Source: Parendozoicomonas callyspongiae
GTDB taxonomy: Bacteria; Pseudomonadota; Gammaproteobacteria; Pseudomonadales; Endozoicomonadaceae
DNA: 64,000 nt
NCBI RefSeq assembly: GCF_023502345.1
Contig: NZ_JAMFLX010000009.1
Coordinates: forward strand, 62,001-126,000
Direction: 5' to 3'
The translations under genes were made by a program, and so were the position numbers. Positions 8,772 through 16,959 of the stretch are shown here, one piece after another. The stretch's first letter is position 1; every line of letters starts with the position of its first letter. The notes beneath the pieces were generated by a model. The model saw only the letters and a program-made list of their open reading frames with translations, did no database searches and had not been told where the DNA came from.

Positions 8772-9773
8772 ATGTTCAAAACCATGGATACGGATAATCA
8801 TCCATCCGCTGATTCTCTGGATGTCTGGCAGAGATTCCTGAACCACCTTCAACCTGTTTCCCTCCAGCAGTTAACCGGTACCAACCCGGAAAATTTCAGG
8901 GGGCGACTTCGACTTGCTCATCTGGGTGATTTAAGGGTCAGTATTCTCCATGCCACAGAGCACTGCCTGAAAAACGAGCCCCCGGCTGTCTCAAGCAAAC
9001 CTCGAAAAGAATATGCACTGATTCTGCCAATGAGCGGGAACATGATTATTCGTCAGGGTCGGGATGATATACCTTTAATTCGGGATAACATTATTCTGGT
9101 TAACCTCAGTTACCCCGTAGAAACGGTTTATCTGACGCCAGCCACCTGCATGCAAATCATGATTCCTGAGGCCCGTCTGCGTCATCTCACCAAACTGCTG
9201 CCAGACAGCAAACCCTGTTCACTTGAGAGCGAAAAAGGCTTGGGGCTGATTTTGCGTAACCAGTGCCTGGGGCTTATCAATGGTCTGACTGATATAAGCA
9301 ACGAGAAGTACTGCCACGCCCTTGGCGAGATGCTTATCAATATGCTCAGCCTGGTAATTAACAGCGCAGCCTCCTCAGGTCACAAGAAATCCCCGGAACT
9401 GAAAAGGCTGGCGGACATTCTTACCGCCATAGACCGGCAGCTGGAAGACCCGAATATCAGTACTGATACAGTGGCTAATGCAGCCCATATATCAAGAGCT
9501 TACCTGTTCAAGCTTCTCAAGCGGCATCACACCAGCTTTCGCCAGGAGGTGCTCAGCCGCAGGCTGGAGAGAGCTAAAACCCTGCTCCATGACCCGGCTC
9601 TTGCCCATCTGCCGGTGTCAAACATCGCCTGGCGCCTTGGGTTCAATAGCCACAGTCACTTCAGCCGAAGCTTCCAAAAGGCTTCAGGAGTAAGCCCTAC
9701 CGACTTCCGCAAACTTTCCACCGATAAGAAGAGCGAGGTCCGCAACCAGAACCTGGAACTGGACCTTTCCTGA
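8772..9773 (+). CDS. AraC/XylS-family transcriptional regulator
   Basis: 333-residue regulator. The C-terminal ~100 residues are the two-helix-turn-helix AraC domain: first HTH around VANAAHISRAYLFKLLKRH, second around VSNIAWRLGFNSHSHFSRSF, ending in the family signature GVSPTDFRKL. The N-terminal ~190 residues resemble the cupin-like sensor domain of the AraC_binding_2 type (LILPMSGNMIIRQGRDDI), so a small ligand is likely but unknown. I start at ATG 8772 (GGAG upstream at 8760) instead of the in-frame TTG at 8745. The tail converges on the acyl-CoA dehydrogenase 12 bp away, which may be a target. Confidence 0.85.
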   Translation: MFKTMDTDNHPSADSLDVWQRFLNHLQPVSLQQLTGTNPENFRGRLRLAHLGDLRVSILHATEHCLKNEPPAVSSKPRKEYALILPMSGNMIIRQGRDDIPLIRDNIILVNLSYPVETVYLTPATCMQIMIPEARLRHLTKLLPDSKPCSLESEKGLGLILRNQCLGLINGLTDISNEKYCHALGEMLINMLSLVINSAASSGHKKSPELKRLADILTAIDRQLEDPNISTDTVANAAHISRAYLFKLLKRHHTSFRQEVLSRRLERAKTLLHDPALAHLPVSNIAWRLGFNSHSHFSRSFQKASGVSPTDFRKLSTDKKSEVRNQNLELDLS

Positions 9774-9785
9774 TATACTCAGATT

Positions 9786-10928
9786 TCACAGCCCCATCTG
9801 CTTGGAAATAATCTCATTCATAATCTCTCGGGTGCCCCCACCGAGAGATAGAATGCGATTATCACGATAAAGCCGCTCAACCATACACTCCTGCATAAAG
9901 CCCATCCCACCAAACAGCTGAACAGCCTGATAGGTCAGTTTATCACTGCAATCTGTTGCGAAATTCTTGGCCATGGATACTTCCCGGATCACGCTCTTGC
10001 CCTTGTTCATGGCATCGGCCACCTGGTAGGTCAGAGCTTCACTGGCCTGAAGCATGGTCGCCATATCGGCAAGCTTATGGCGGGTCACCTGGAACTTGGC
10101 GACCGGACGACCAAAGGCTTCACGTTCACGCACATAGGCCAGTGACTGTTCCAAAGCCAAACGAGCAGTCATGTTCGCCATAATCGAAAGCATCAGGCGC
10201 TCACTCTGGAAGTTGCCCATGATGGCCGCGAATCCCTGATTCTCTCCACCAATCAGGTTTTCAGCTGGAACCATACAGTCATCAAAGAAAAGCTCGGCTG
10301 TATCAGAACAGCGCCAGCCCATCTTTTTGAACTTCTTGCCAACTGAGAAACCAGGGGTGCCCTTTTCAACCATAATCAGGCTGATTCCACCAAAACCTTC
10401 ACCACCGGTTCGAACGCCTACCGTGTAAAAGTCAGCCCGGCAACCACTGGTAATAAACGTTTTGGAACCATTCAGCCGATAACGATCCCCTTCCCTGACA
10501 GCCCTGGTCTGCAGATTGGCAACATCTGAACCGCCACCGGGTTCAGTAATGGCGAGAGCTGCAACTTTCTCTCCCCTTAGCACAGGAGGAACAACCTTTT
10601 CTTTCAAAGCCTGAGAGCCAAGGCGAACAATGGGCGGTATCCCAATATCATGGGAACCCAGACCAGCAGCCAGACCACCGGAACCGGCACGCATAATCTC
10701 TTCGGAAAAAACAACACGGTGAAACTGATCGCCACCATTTCCACCCAGCTCTTCGGGATAGCCAATACCCAGAAAACCTGCGTCACCTGCCTTCTTGTAC
10801 AGTTCCAGAGGAAACTCTTCAGCCTCTTCCCATTCATCAATATAAGGAAGAACATCCCGCTCAACAAACCGGCGAACAGATTCCCGCAGCAGGCGATGAG
10901 TGTCGTCAAAAAACTGATCAGTGAGCAT
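9786..10928 (-). CDS. Acyl-CoA dehydrogenase
   Basis: FAD-dependent alpha,beta-dehydrogenase of acyl-CoA esters, passing electrons to ETF. At 380 residues it is complete, with N-terminal helical, middle beta (ALAITEPGGGSDVANLQT, FITSG) and C-terminal helical domains (REAFGRPVAKFQ, QLFGGMGFMQE). The position holding the catalytic Glu of medium-chain enzymes is Gly here (LGGGTREIM). In the long-chain/isovaleryl group the base lies earlier, and the Glu of ARLALEQSLAYV is the likely equivalent. That suggests a long- or branched-chain substrate, but the exact specificity cannot be read. It is a single gene converging on the AraC-type regulator. Confidence 0.85.
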   Translation of the reverse strand: MLTDQFFDDTHRLLRESVRRFVERDVLPYIDEWEEAEEFPLELYKKAGDAGFLGIGYPEELGGNGGDQFHRVVFSEEIMRAGSGGLAAGLGSHDIGIPPIVRLGSQALKEKVVPPVLRGEKVAALAITEPGGGSDVANLQTRAVREGDRYRLNGSKTFITSGCRADFYTVGVRTGGEGFGGISLIMVEKGTPGFSVGKKFKKMGWRCSDTAELFFDDCMVPAENLIGGENQGFAAIMGNFQSERLMLSIMANMTARLALEQSLAYVREREAFGRPVAKFQVTRHKLADMATMLQASEALTYQVADAMNKGKSVIREVSMAKNFATDCSDKLTYQAVQLFGGMGFMQECMVERLYRDNRILSLGGGTREIMNEIISKQMGL

Positions 10929-11090
10929 AAGCGCATACCATTATTGTTTTTATGATGATGCAAGACTAAACAAGCGCTTGCTTGGTTGGCAAGTTTTTCC
11001 TGACAGCAAAAATCAGTGATTTTTTTCTTAGTCGTTTATTCTGTACAACCTGATCCCAGTCGCTTATTAAAAACGTGATACTCGAATAAT

Positions 11091-12020
11091 ATGGACAACA
11101 AAATGAGCACACCGCAGTCAGGCATACTCCCGGAAGCTAACACTGATGCCACTTTTCTTGTGCTGCTTCTCCAGAATGATCAGAAAAGTCTTCAAACTGC
11201 CCGACAGTTTTCAGGCAGCTTTCCATCACTGGTTGATGGGTTAGCTGCCAAATATCCCGACAGCAAACTGTCTGCAACCCTGAGTTTCGGAAGCCGGGCC
11301 TGGAAGATGCTGTTCAAAGATCAGTCTTATCCACAGGAACTTGCTCCATTCAAATCACAGCGTGATGGAGAGCGTCTGGCACCTGGTACCCCTGGAGACA
11401 TTCTTGTTCATATCCGCTCCGACCGGAAAGATATTAACTTCGAGCTAAGCCGAATGGTTATGGCCAAACTTGAAGACAGCGCTCTGCTGGAAGAAGAGGT
11501 TTCAGGCTTCCGATATCTGGAATCTCGCGATATAACCGGGTTTGTGGACGGAACAGAAAACCCTGAAAGAGATAACCGAGCTGCTGTTGCCCTGGTTCCA
11601 GAAGGCCAACCACTGGCTGGAGGCAGTTATATTCAGTGTCAGCGGTACATACACAATATGCCTGCCTGGGAAAGCTGCCCTGTCCATCATCAGGAGCAGG
11701 TCATTGGTCGCAGCAAACAGGACAATGTTGAGTTTTCCAGTGAAGAAAAGGCTCCCATTGCTCATATCAAACGGGTCAGTCTGAAAGAAGATGGCAAGAG
11801 CCTGGAAATCCTTCGTCACAGCATGCCTTACGGTGACAGTCAGGAACACGGCTTATTCTTCATTTCCTACTGCCATGCAGCCCGCCACTTTGATCTGATG
11901 CTGGAGGAGATGATTCATGCTGATGGTGACGGGCATTATGACCATCTCATGAACTTTACCCAGGCTGTAACAGGTAATGCGTTCTTTGCTCCAAGTCGCG
12001 ACTTTCTTGAAACGCTTTAG
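11091..12020 (+). CDS. DyP-type heme peroxidase, YfeX-like
   Basis: Cytoplasmic dye-decolorising-type peroxidase: oxidises substrates with H2O2 using heme b. 309 residues against about 299 for YfeX. The distal motif GXXDG is present as GFVDGTENP (catalytic Asp), and the proximal heme ligand is probably the His in APIAHIKRVSL. No Tat or Sec signal is visible, unlike the EfeB branch. ATG at 11091 is used; an in-frame ATG at 11103 is equally possible. The alkyltransferase-like gene follows 67 bp later on the same strand, so the two may be co-transcribed. Confidence 0.88.
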   Translation: MDNKMSTPQSGILPEANTDATFLVLLLQNDQKSLQTARQFSGSFPSLVDGLAAKYPDSKLSATLSFGSRAWKMLFKDQSYPQELAPFKSQRDGERLAPGTPGDILVHIRSDRKDINFELSRMVMAKLEDSALLEEEVSGFRYLESRDITGFVDGTENPERDNRAAVALVPEGQPLAGGSYIQCQRYIHNMPAWESCPVHHQEQVIGRSKQDNVEFSSEEKAPIAHIKRVSLKEDGKSLEILRHSMPYGDSQEHGLFFISYCHAARHFDLMLEEMIHADGDGHYDHLMNFTQAVTGNAFFAPSRDFLETL

Positions 12021-12087
12021 GGGCGTTATGAAAGTACCTGCGAAAGACTGTTACTATAAAGCAGAATTTTTGGCAGGATCAAAGTGA

Positions 12088-12402
12088 GTGGAAGACCTCA
12101 AGGCTAACCAAAAAATCTGGCTGGTCGTCAGTCAGATACCGGAAGGCAAAGTTGCAACATATGGCCAGATTGCAGATATGGCCAAGATGCCAAGGCGGGC
12201 AAGGCTGGTCGGTAATGTCCTGAGCCAGCTTCCCGCTGGCTCAACACTCCCCTGGCACAGGGTTATTAATGCCAAGGGAGAGTTATCCTTCCCAAATGGA
12301 ACCCCTCGCTACCAGAAGCAGAAAGAACTTCTGGAAAGCGAAGGCGTTGTTTTTATCAATGCCAGGATAAGCCTTTCAACCTATCAATGGGAAGGCGAGT
12401 GA
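12088..12402 (+). CDS. Alkyltransferase-like protein (ATL), MGMT-related
   Basis: 104-residue protein matching only the DNA-binding domain of O6-alkylguanine transferases. The active-site PCHRV motif is LPWHRVIN here: the acceptor Cys is replaced by Trp, the hallmark of ATL proteins. These bind O6-alkylguanine and hand lesions to nucleotide excision repair without removing the alkyl group. The helix-turn-helix with its Arg finger (ARLVGNVLSQLP) is intact. The start is GTG at 12088 with AGGA eight bases upstream. The last 19 bp overlap the convergent ampG gene. Confidence 0.85.
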   Translation: MEDLKANQKIWLVVSQIPEGKVATYGQIADMAKMPRRARLVGNVLSQLPAGSTLPWHRVINAKGELSFPNGTPRYQKQKELLESEGVVFINARISLSTYQWEGE

Positions 12403-13943
12403 AGCGTACGTTTACCGACGTATGTCACCAGCAGCAATACAGGTAAACCAATCACAGCTGTCATAATAAAGAAGGCCGGATAACCCATACCATCAACCAT
12501 GGAACCGGAATATCCGGCCAGCAGCTTCGGCAACAGCGTCATCAGGGAAGCGAATATCGCGTACTGCATAGCGGTAAAGGCGCGATTGGTCAGGCCTGAC
12601 AGATATGCAATAAAGGCAGCTGAAGCCAGACCACTACTCAGGTTATCAGCAGCAATCACACCTGCCAGCATCCAGGACTCAGGCTCGGAAACAGCCAGAA
12701 GGGCGAACAGCAGGTTACTGACAGCCGACAGGAAAGCACCCAGCCAGAGTATTTTGATCACACCATAGCGGATCGCCATGACCCCGCCCAGGAAACCGCC
12801 ACCAATTGTCATCAGCAGGCCAAATGTTTTGGTGATCGCGGCTATCTGCTCCTTGGTGTAACCCATATCATCGTAGAAGACATTGGCTACGGCTCCCATG
12901 ACGATATCGGAAATACGATAAGTGCCCACCAGCAGAAGAATATACAGGGCCAGCTTGCCATAGCGGCTGAAAAAATCCCTGAATGGAGCAACATAAGTCT
13001 CATCAACCATCCCCGGAGAGACCAGGTGAAGTTTCACCATACTCCAGGCACCAATAAGTGCAGCAGCCAAACTGATAAATAAACGGCAGGCTTCAGAAAC
13101 AAAGGACGCTACCAGCTTATCAACTCCAATATTCATCAGAATCTCGGAAAAGCCGGACATTGCGTTTGAAACAAGCATGAAGACAGTGGCAAACATGAGA
13201 GTGGCAACAATAAACATACCCAGGAAGCGAGCATAATCTTTGGTACCATATTTGGTTTCGACAGTTTCCTTCGCCCGTTCCGGTTCACGTATACAGAGCG
13301 TTGTCACCAGCCCGACAATCATCGCCCCTGCCATGAACATATATGTCTGAGACCAGGCGGTGTAGTTATAGCCTTGTCCGTCACCGGATCCAAGCCAGCT
13401 TGCCAGCGCAAGAGCTCCGGCTCCAGCCACCAGCATACCTATCCGATACCCGGCAATATAGGCAGAGGACATCAGCGCCTGCCATTCCTCATCAGCTGCC
13501 TCAATCCGATAGGCGTCTATCACAATATCCTGGGTAGCCGAAGAGAAACCCAGCATGACCGCACCAATCGCAACAAGAGCCAGACTCTCCTGCGGATCAT
13601 GCAGTGCCATGAAGAACAAAGACCCGACAATAGCCAGCTGAGCCAGCATTAACCATGCCCGGCGTCGACCAAGCAGCCCCGACAAAACAGGAAGCGGTAG
13701 CCTGTCAACCAATGGTGCCCAGACAAACTTGAAGGAGTAACCCAGTGCAGCCCAGCTGAAAAACGTGACTGTCGCTCGGGCAACTCCCGCCTCTCTAAGC
13801 CAGAGAGAAAGACTGCTGAAAATAAGAAGAATGGGGAGACCGGCAGAAAAGCCGAGAAACAACATGGTAATGACGCGCCCTTGAAAACAGGCTTTAAACG
13901 CTTCACCCCATGATCGTTGAGTAACCGGGCTTGGGTTGTTCAT
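12384..13943 (-). CDS. ampG: AmpG-family muropeptide permease
   Basis: Major-facilitator inner-membrane protein of 519 residues with about 12-14 membrane segments. AmpG imports anhydro-muropeptides (GlcNAc-anhMurNAc peptides) from the periplasm for cell-wall recycling. Family features are the N-terminal MLFLGFSAGLPILLIFSSLS helix, the loop LVDRLPLPVLSGLLGRRRAW with its basic cluster, and VMLGFSSATQDIVIDAYR. Length fits AmpG (about 490-590). No ampC or ampD lies nearby. A related peptide or siderophore permease of the same branch remains possible. Confidence 0.85.
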   Translation of the reverse strand: MNNPSPVTQRSWGEAFKACFQGRVITMLFLGFSAGLPILLIFSSLSLWLREAGVARATVTFFSWAALGYSFKFVWAPLVDRLPLPVLSGLLGRRRAWLMLAQLAIVGSLFFMALHDPQESLALVAIGAVMLGFSSATQDIVIDAYRIEAADEEWQALMSSAYIAGYRIGMLVAGAGALALASWLGSGDGQGYNYTAWSQTYMFMAGAMIVGLVTTLCIREPERAKETVETKYGTKDYARFLGMFIVATLMFATVFMLVSNAMSGFSEILMNIGVDKLVASFVSEACRLFISLAAALIGAWSMVKLHLVSPGMVDETYVAPFRDFFSRYGKLALYILLLVGTYRISDIVMGAVANVFYDDMGYTKEQIAAITKTFGLLMTIGGGFLGGVMAIRYGVIKILWLGAFLSAVSNLLFALLAVSEPESWMLAGVIAADNLSSGLASAAFIAYLSGLTNRAFTAMQYAIFASLMTLLPKLLAGYSGSMVDGMGYPAFFIMTAVIGLPVLLLVTYVGKRTLHSPSH

Positions 13944-14027
13944 CCAAGAGTCCCTTCATTTTGCCATTCGGCATTTGTTGTATAAATCAAAGTTGGGAAC
14001 CCAATATCATCAGACTCCCAAAAACAA

Positions 14028-14510
14028 TCAATCTCTGAAGTTATCGAACTGCAGCGGCATGTCCAGCTCAGCTTCCTTCAGCATGGCAATTGCAGTTTGC
14101 AGATCATCACGCTTTTTACCGGTGATGCGAACTTTCTCACCCTGAATGGAGGCCTGTACTTTCATCTTGCTTTCTTTAACAAGCTTGGTGATCTTTTTGC
14201 TGAGATCTTTATCCAGCCCCTGACGTACAACAGCTTCCTGCTTAACCTGCTTGCCGGAGGCATAATGATCCTTCACTTCCATGCATTTTATATCAATACC
14301 GCGCTTGACCATTTTGCCCTGCAGCATTTCAATCATCTGACGCAGCTGGAAATCCTGGTCTGCAGTCATGGTAATGCTTTCATTCTTGTGCTCGAAGCTA
14401 GCTACAACACCACGAAAATCATAACGTGTGGTCAGCTCACGGTTCGCCTGATCGACCGCATTGGTCAGCTCATGCATATCCACTTCAGATACGATGTCAA
14501 AAGAAGGCAT
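14028..14510 (-). CDS. YajQ-family nucleotide-binding protein
   Basis: 160 residues, full length for the YajQ/UPF0234 family, which has two ferredoxin-like domains. It begins with [20 protein letters not shown] and contains the diagnostic TRYDFRG and GIDIKCMEV segments. Some members bind cyclic di-GMP and act with transcription factors on virulence genes, and E. coli YajQ binds nucleotides and RNA; which applies here is not visible. It is a monocistronic cytoplasmic protein, 84 bp downstream of ampG on the same strand. Confidence 0.9.
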   Translation of the reverse strand: MPSFDIVSEVDMHELTNAVDQANRELTTRYDFRGVVASFEHKNESITMTADQDFQLRQMIEMLQGKMVKRGIDIKCMEVKDHYASGKQVKQEAVVRQGLDKDLSKKITKLVKESKMKVQASIQGEKVRITGKKRDDLQTAIAMLKEAELDMPLQFDNFRD

Positions 14511-14596
14511 CAGCCCGTCTCCATTCGTAAGTTCCGTTTATAATTGGGACGATTTTAGCCGATCTGGCGAATCATCACAGCCACCTATCAGCAATA

Positions 14597-14806
14597 TCAG
14601 TCTTCCAGACGGAAACCAATCTTCACCGTTACCTGATAGTGGGCAATCTTTCCATCAACGATATGACCGCGCTGTTCAACAACTTCATACCAGTCCATAT
14701 TTTTTATAGTTTCTGATGCCCGTGAAATGGCATTGCGAATCGCATCATCAGTACCAGTGGTTGAACTCCCAACCAGCTCAATCTTCTTGTAAACGTGAGC
14801 GCCCAT
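14597..14806 (-). CDS. Dodecin-family flavin-binding protein
   Basis: 69-residue protein of the dodecin family, small subunits that form hollow dodecamers storing FMN/FAD or riboflavin. The recognisable parts are the first strand VYKKIELVGSS, the helix DDAIRNAISRASETIKNM, the WYEVVEQRGHI strand carrying the Trp that stacks on flavin, and the final YQVTVKIGFRLE strand. Length is standard. It sits 86 bp upstream of the yajQ-like gene on the same strand. Confidence 0.9.
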   Translation of the reverse strand: MGAHVYKKIELVGSSTTGTDDAIRNAISRASETIKNMDWYEVVEQRGHIVDGKIAHYQVTVKIGFRLED

Positions 14807-14976
14807 TCCAGCTATACCCTCTGTGTTTTCATAATACCGTCCCAGTATATGACTAATGCTGGTTCAGACGCGATAAATAATGAAAAGCTTTTCACCTGAC
14901 CTGGATACAGAAAACCAGTTGCCTTTTCATGATAAATTTTGCCGATAAAAACTGATTTACCTGGATCGATTGTTTT

Positions 14977-15930
14977 ATGTCCCAGAAGGAACATTTGTCA
15001 CTTATTGGCGATATCGGTGGAACCAATGCCCGCTTTGCTCTGGTCTCATCCGGTACTCTTGATATCAAGAATATTCAAACCCTGCCCTGCGCAGACTTTG
15101 CCGGGCCAGAACAGGCAATACGCGCTTATCTCTCAGACTTTGCAGACGGGTGTCAGCCTGAACGGGCTCTGCTGGCTTTTGCCTGCCCGGTTCACAATGA
15201 TTTTGTTAATGTCACCAACAATCACTGGGCTTTCTCCCAGGCTGAACTGAAAAACTCTCTTGAGCTTCAGGAACTCCGTCTGGTGAATGACTTCTACGTG
15301 CAGGCAATGGCGATGCCTTACCTGAAAGCTGATGAAAAACTCATCCTGCGCGAAGGCACAGCAAACCAAACAGCTCCCCGAGTCGTTATGGGACCAGGCA
15401 CAGGTCTGGGGATGGCAACACTGGTTCCAAATGGAGAACGCTGGCAGACCCTGCCCGGTGAAGGCGGTCATACCAACCTTCCGGTTCGTAACGATCTTGA
15501 AGGACAGATTGCCAGTTATCTGCGGAACAAGTTCGGCATCGCAACCTGTGAACATGTTCTGTGTGGCCCCGGGCTGGAAAACCTGTTCGAAGCCTACAGT
15601 GCAATTCACGAATGGGGGCTGCAGCTTAAGGCTCCGGAAATTACATCCGGTGCACACTTCGGTGACGAAAAATGCCTGACCGTAATTAATCACTTCCTTG
15701 ACTGGATGGGTTGTGTTGCCGGCAATGCGGCTCTGGTAACCGGTTCCCTTGGCGGTGTTTATCTGGCAGGTGGTGTTCTCCCCCGGATGAAAGAACTGCT
15801 TCAGTCGAGCACTTTCCTGGATGCATTTAACGACAAAGGATGCATGCGCAGTTTTACCAGCAATATTCCCGTGACCTTAAACCTGCACTCACAATCCGGA
15901 TTACTGGGTGCGGCTGCAGCTCTGCTGTAA
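14977..15930 (+). CDS. glk: Glucokinase
   Basis: ATP-dependent glucose to glucose-6-phosphate kinase of the proteobacterial Glk (hexokinase-fold) group; 317 residues against 321 in E. coli. The phosphate-binding motif LIGDIGGTNARFAL lies at residues 8-21, the sugar loop with LVNDFYVQA near 103, the second phosphate loop VMGPGTGLGMATL near 136 and GEGGHTNLPV near 157. It lacks the zinc motif of ROK-type kinases. panE follows 51 bp later on the same strand. Confidence 0.92.
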   Translation: MSQKEHLSLIGDIGGTNARFALVSSGTLDIKNIQTLPCADFAGPEQAIRAYLSDFADGCQPERALLAFACPVHNDFVNVTNNHWAFSQAELKNSLELQELRLVNDFYVQAMAMPYLKADEKLILREGTANQTAPRVVMGPGTGLGMATLVPNGERWQTLPGEGGHTNLPVRNDLEGQIASYLRNKFGIATCEHVLCGPGLENLFEAYSAIHEWGLQLKAPEITSGAHFGDEKCLTVINHFLDWMGCVAGNAALVTGSLGGVYLAGGVLPRMKELLQSSTFLDAFNDKGCMRSFTSNIPVTLNLHSQSGLLGAAAALL

Positions 15931-15981
15931 TACTATCTGACCAGATGTCATATTCAGGAATAACAGCAGGAATAGTAAGTC

Positions 15982-16896
15982 GTGGGAAACACTGACTCTC
16001 CTCACTGGCATGTTCTGGGAGCCGGATCAATTGGCTGTCTCTGGACCAGCAAATTACTGCAGAGTGGTTTTGCCTGCACGGTATTACTGCGTCCAGAGAA
16101 GCTCGACGCCCTTGGTTCATTTTCCCATGATCTGATTCTTACCGAGAACGGAAACACCACAACTCACACCGTTTCCCTGGAAGCCGCCGGAACATCTGGT
16201 CAAATTGATAATTTGATCGTTACTACCAAGGCTTTTAATGCTCTAAAAGCTGTCCGATCTGTTGCAGGGCAGCTCTCACCCAGTGCCACAATTGTCCTGC
16301 TACAAAATGGGATGGGCAGTCAGCAAGCCATTGCCGAGACCTTTCCTGAACATTCGGTTTATGCCGGTTCTACTACCGATGGAGCCTGGCTGGAAGATTT
16401 TCTAAAAATACAACGAGCCGGGAGCGGTAAAACCTGGCTGGGGTCAATTTCCACAGAACCCTCTTCATCCATCTCCATGCTGGCAGGACTGCAGGATATG
16501 GATATTGAGCTGACTACAGATATCCAAAGCAAACTGCTGGCAAAACTGGCAATCAATTCGGCGATTAATGGCCTGGCGGCATTGCAGAACTGCAGGAATG
16601 GTGACCTTCTGCTCTCTGATAACTTCCGGACAGTGACCCAGTTATGCAAGGAGACAGAAGAAATACTTTTAGCATCAGGTTTTAGAGATAACACGAACCT
16701 GCTTGACGTTGTAAAACAGGTACTCATTTCTACCGGTGACAATATCTGTTCTACTCTTCAGGACGTCCGCCACCAGCGACCTACCGAGCTTGCATGGATT
16801 AATGGCTATCTTCTTGGCTTGGCTGAGACATTGAATATTGAGGCTCCGGGACATCATCGCCTGATGAATGACCTTGCCAGACAAGGGATTCAGTAA
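15982..16896 (+). CDS. panE: 2-dehydropantoate 2-reductase (ketopantoate reductase)
   Basis: NADPH-dependent reduction of ketopantoate to pantoate in pantothenate/CoA synthesis. 304 residues (E. coli 303). The N-terminal Rossmann domain shows GAGSIGCLW near residues 12-20 and the catalytic Lys in IVTTKAFNAL. The C-terminal domain shows NSAINGLAAL and TELAWINGYLL, with the expected Asn and Glu. The start is GTG at 15982 with AGGA about ten bases upstream. No other pan gene is in the window. Family members acting on other 2-oxo acids exist, but spacing and motifs fit PanE well. Confidence 0.88.
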   Translation: MGNTDSPHWHVLGAGSIGCLWTSKLLQSGFACTVLLRPEKLDALGSFSHDLILTENGNTTTHTVSLEAAGTSGQIDNLIVTTKAFNALKAVRSVAGQLSPSATIVLLQNGMGSQQAIAETFPEHSVYAGSTTDGAWLEDFLKIQRAGSGKTWLGSISTEPSSSISMLAGLQDMDIELTTDIQSKLLAKLAINSAINGLAALQNCRNGDLLLSDNFRTVTQLCKETEEILLASGFRDNTNLLDVVKQVLISTGDNICSTLQDVRHQRPTELAWINGYLLGLAETLNIEAPGHHRLMNDLARQGIQ

Positions 16897-16959
16897 AAAC
16901 CTTTCGTATACGGCAAAGCCGTTGTAATCTGGACGTCAGTCTGACAAAAGCGGAAGCCA

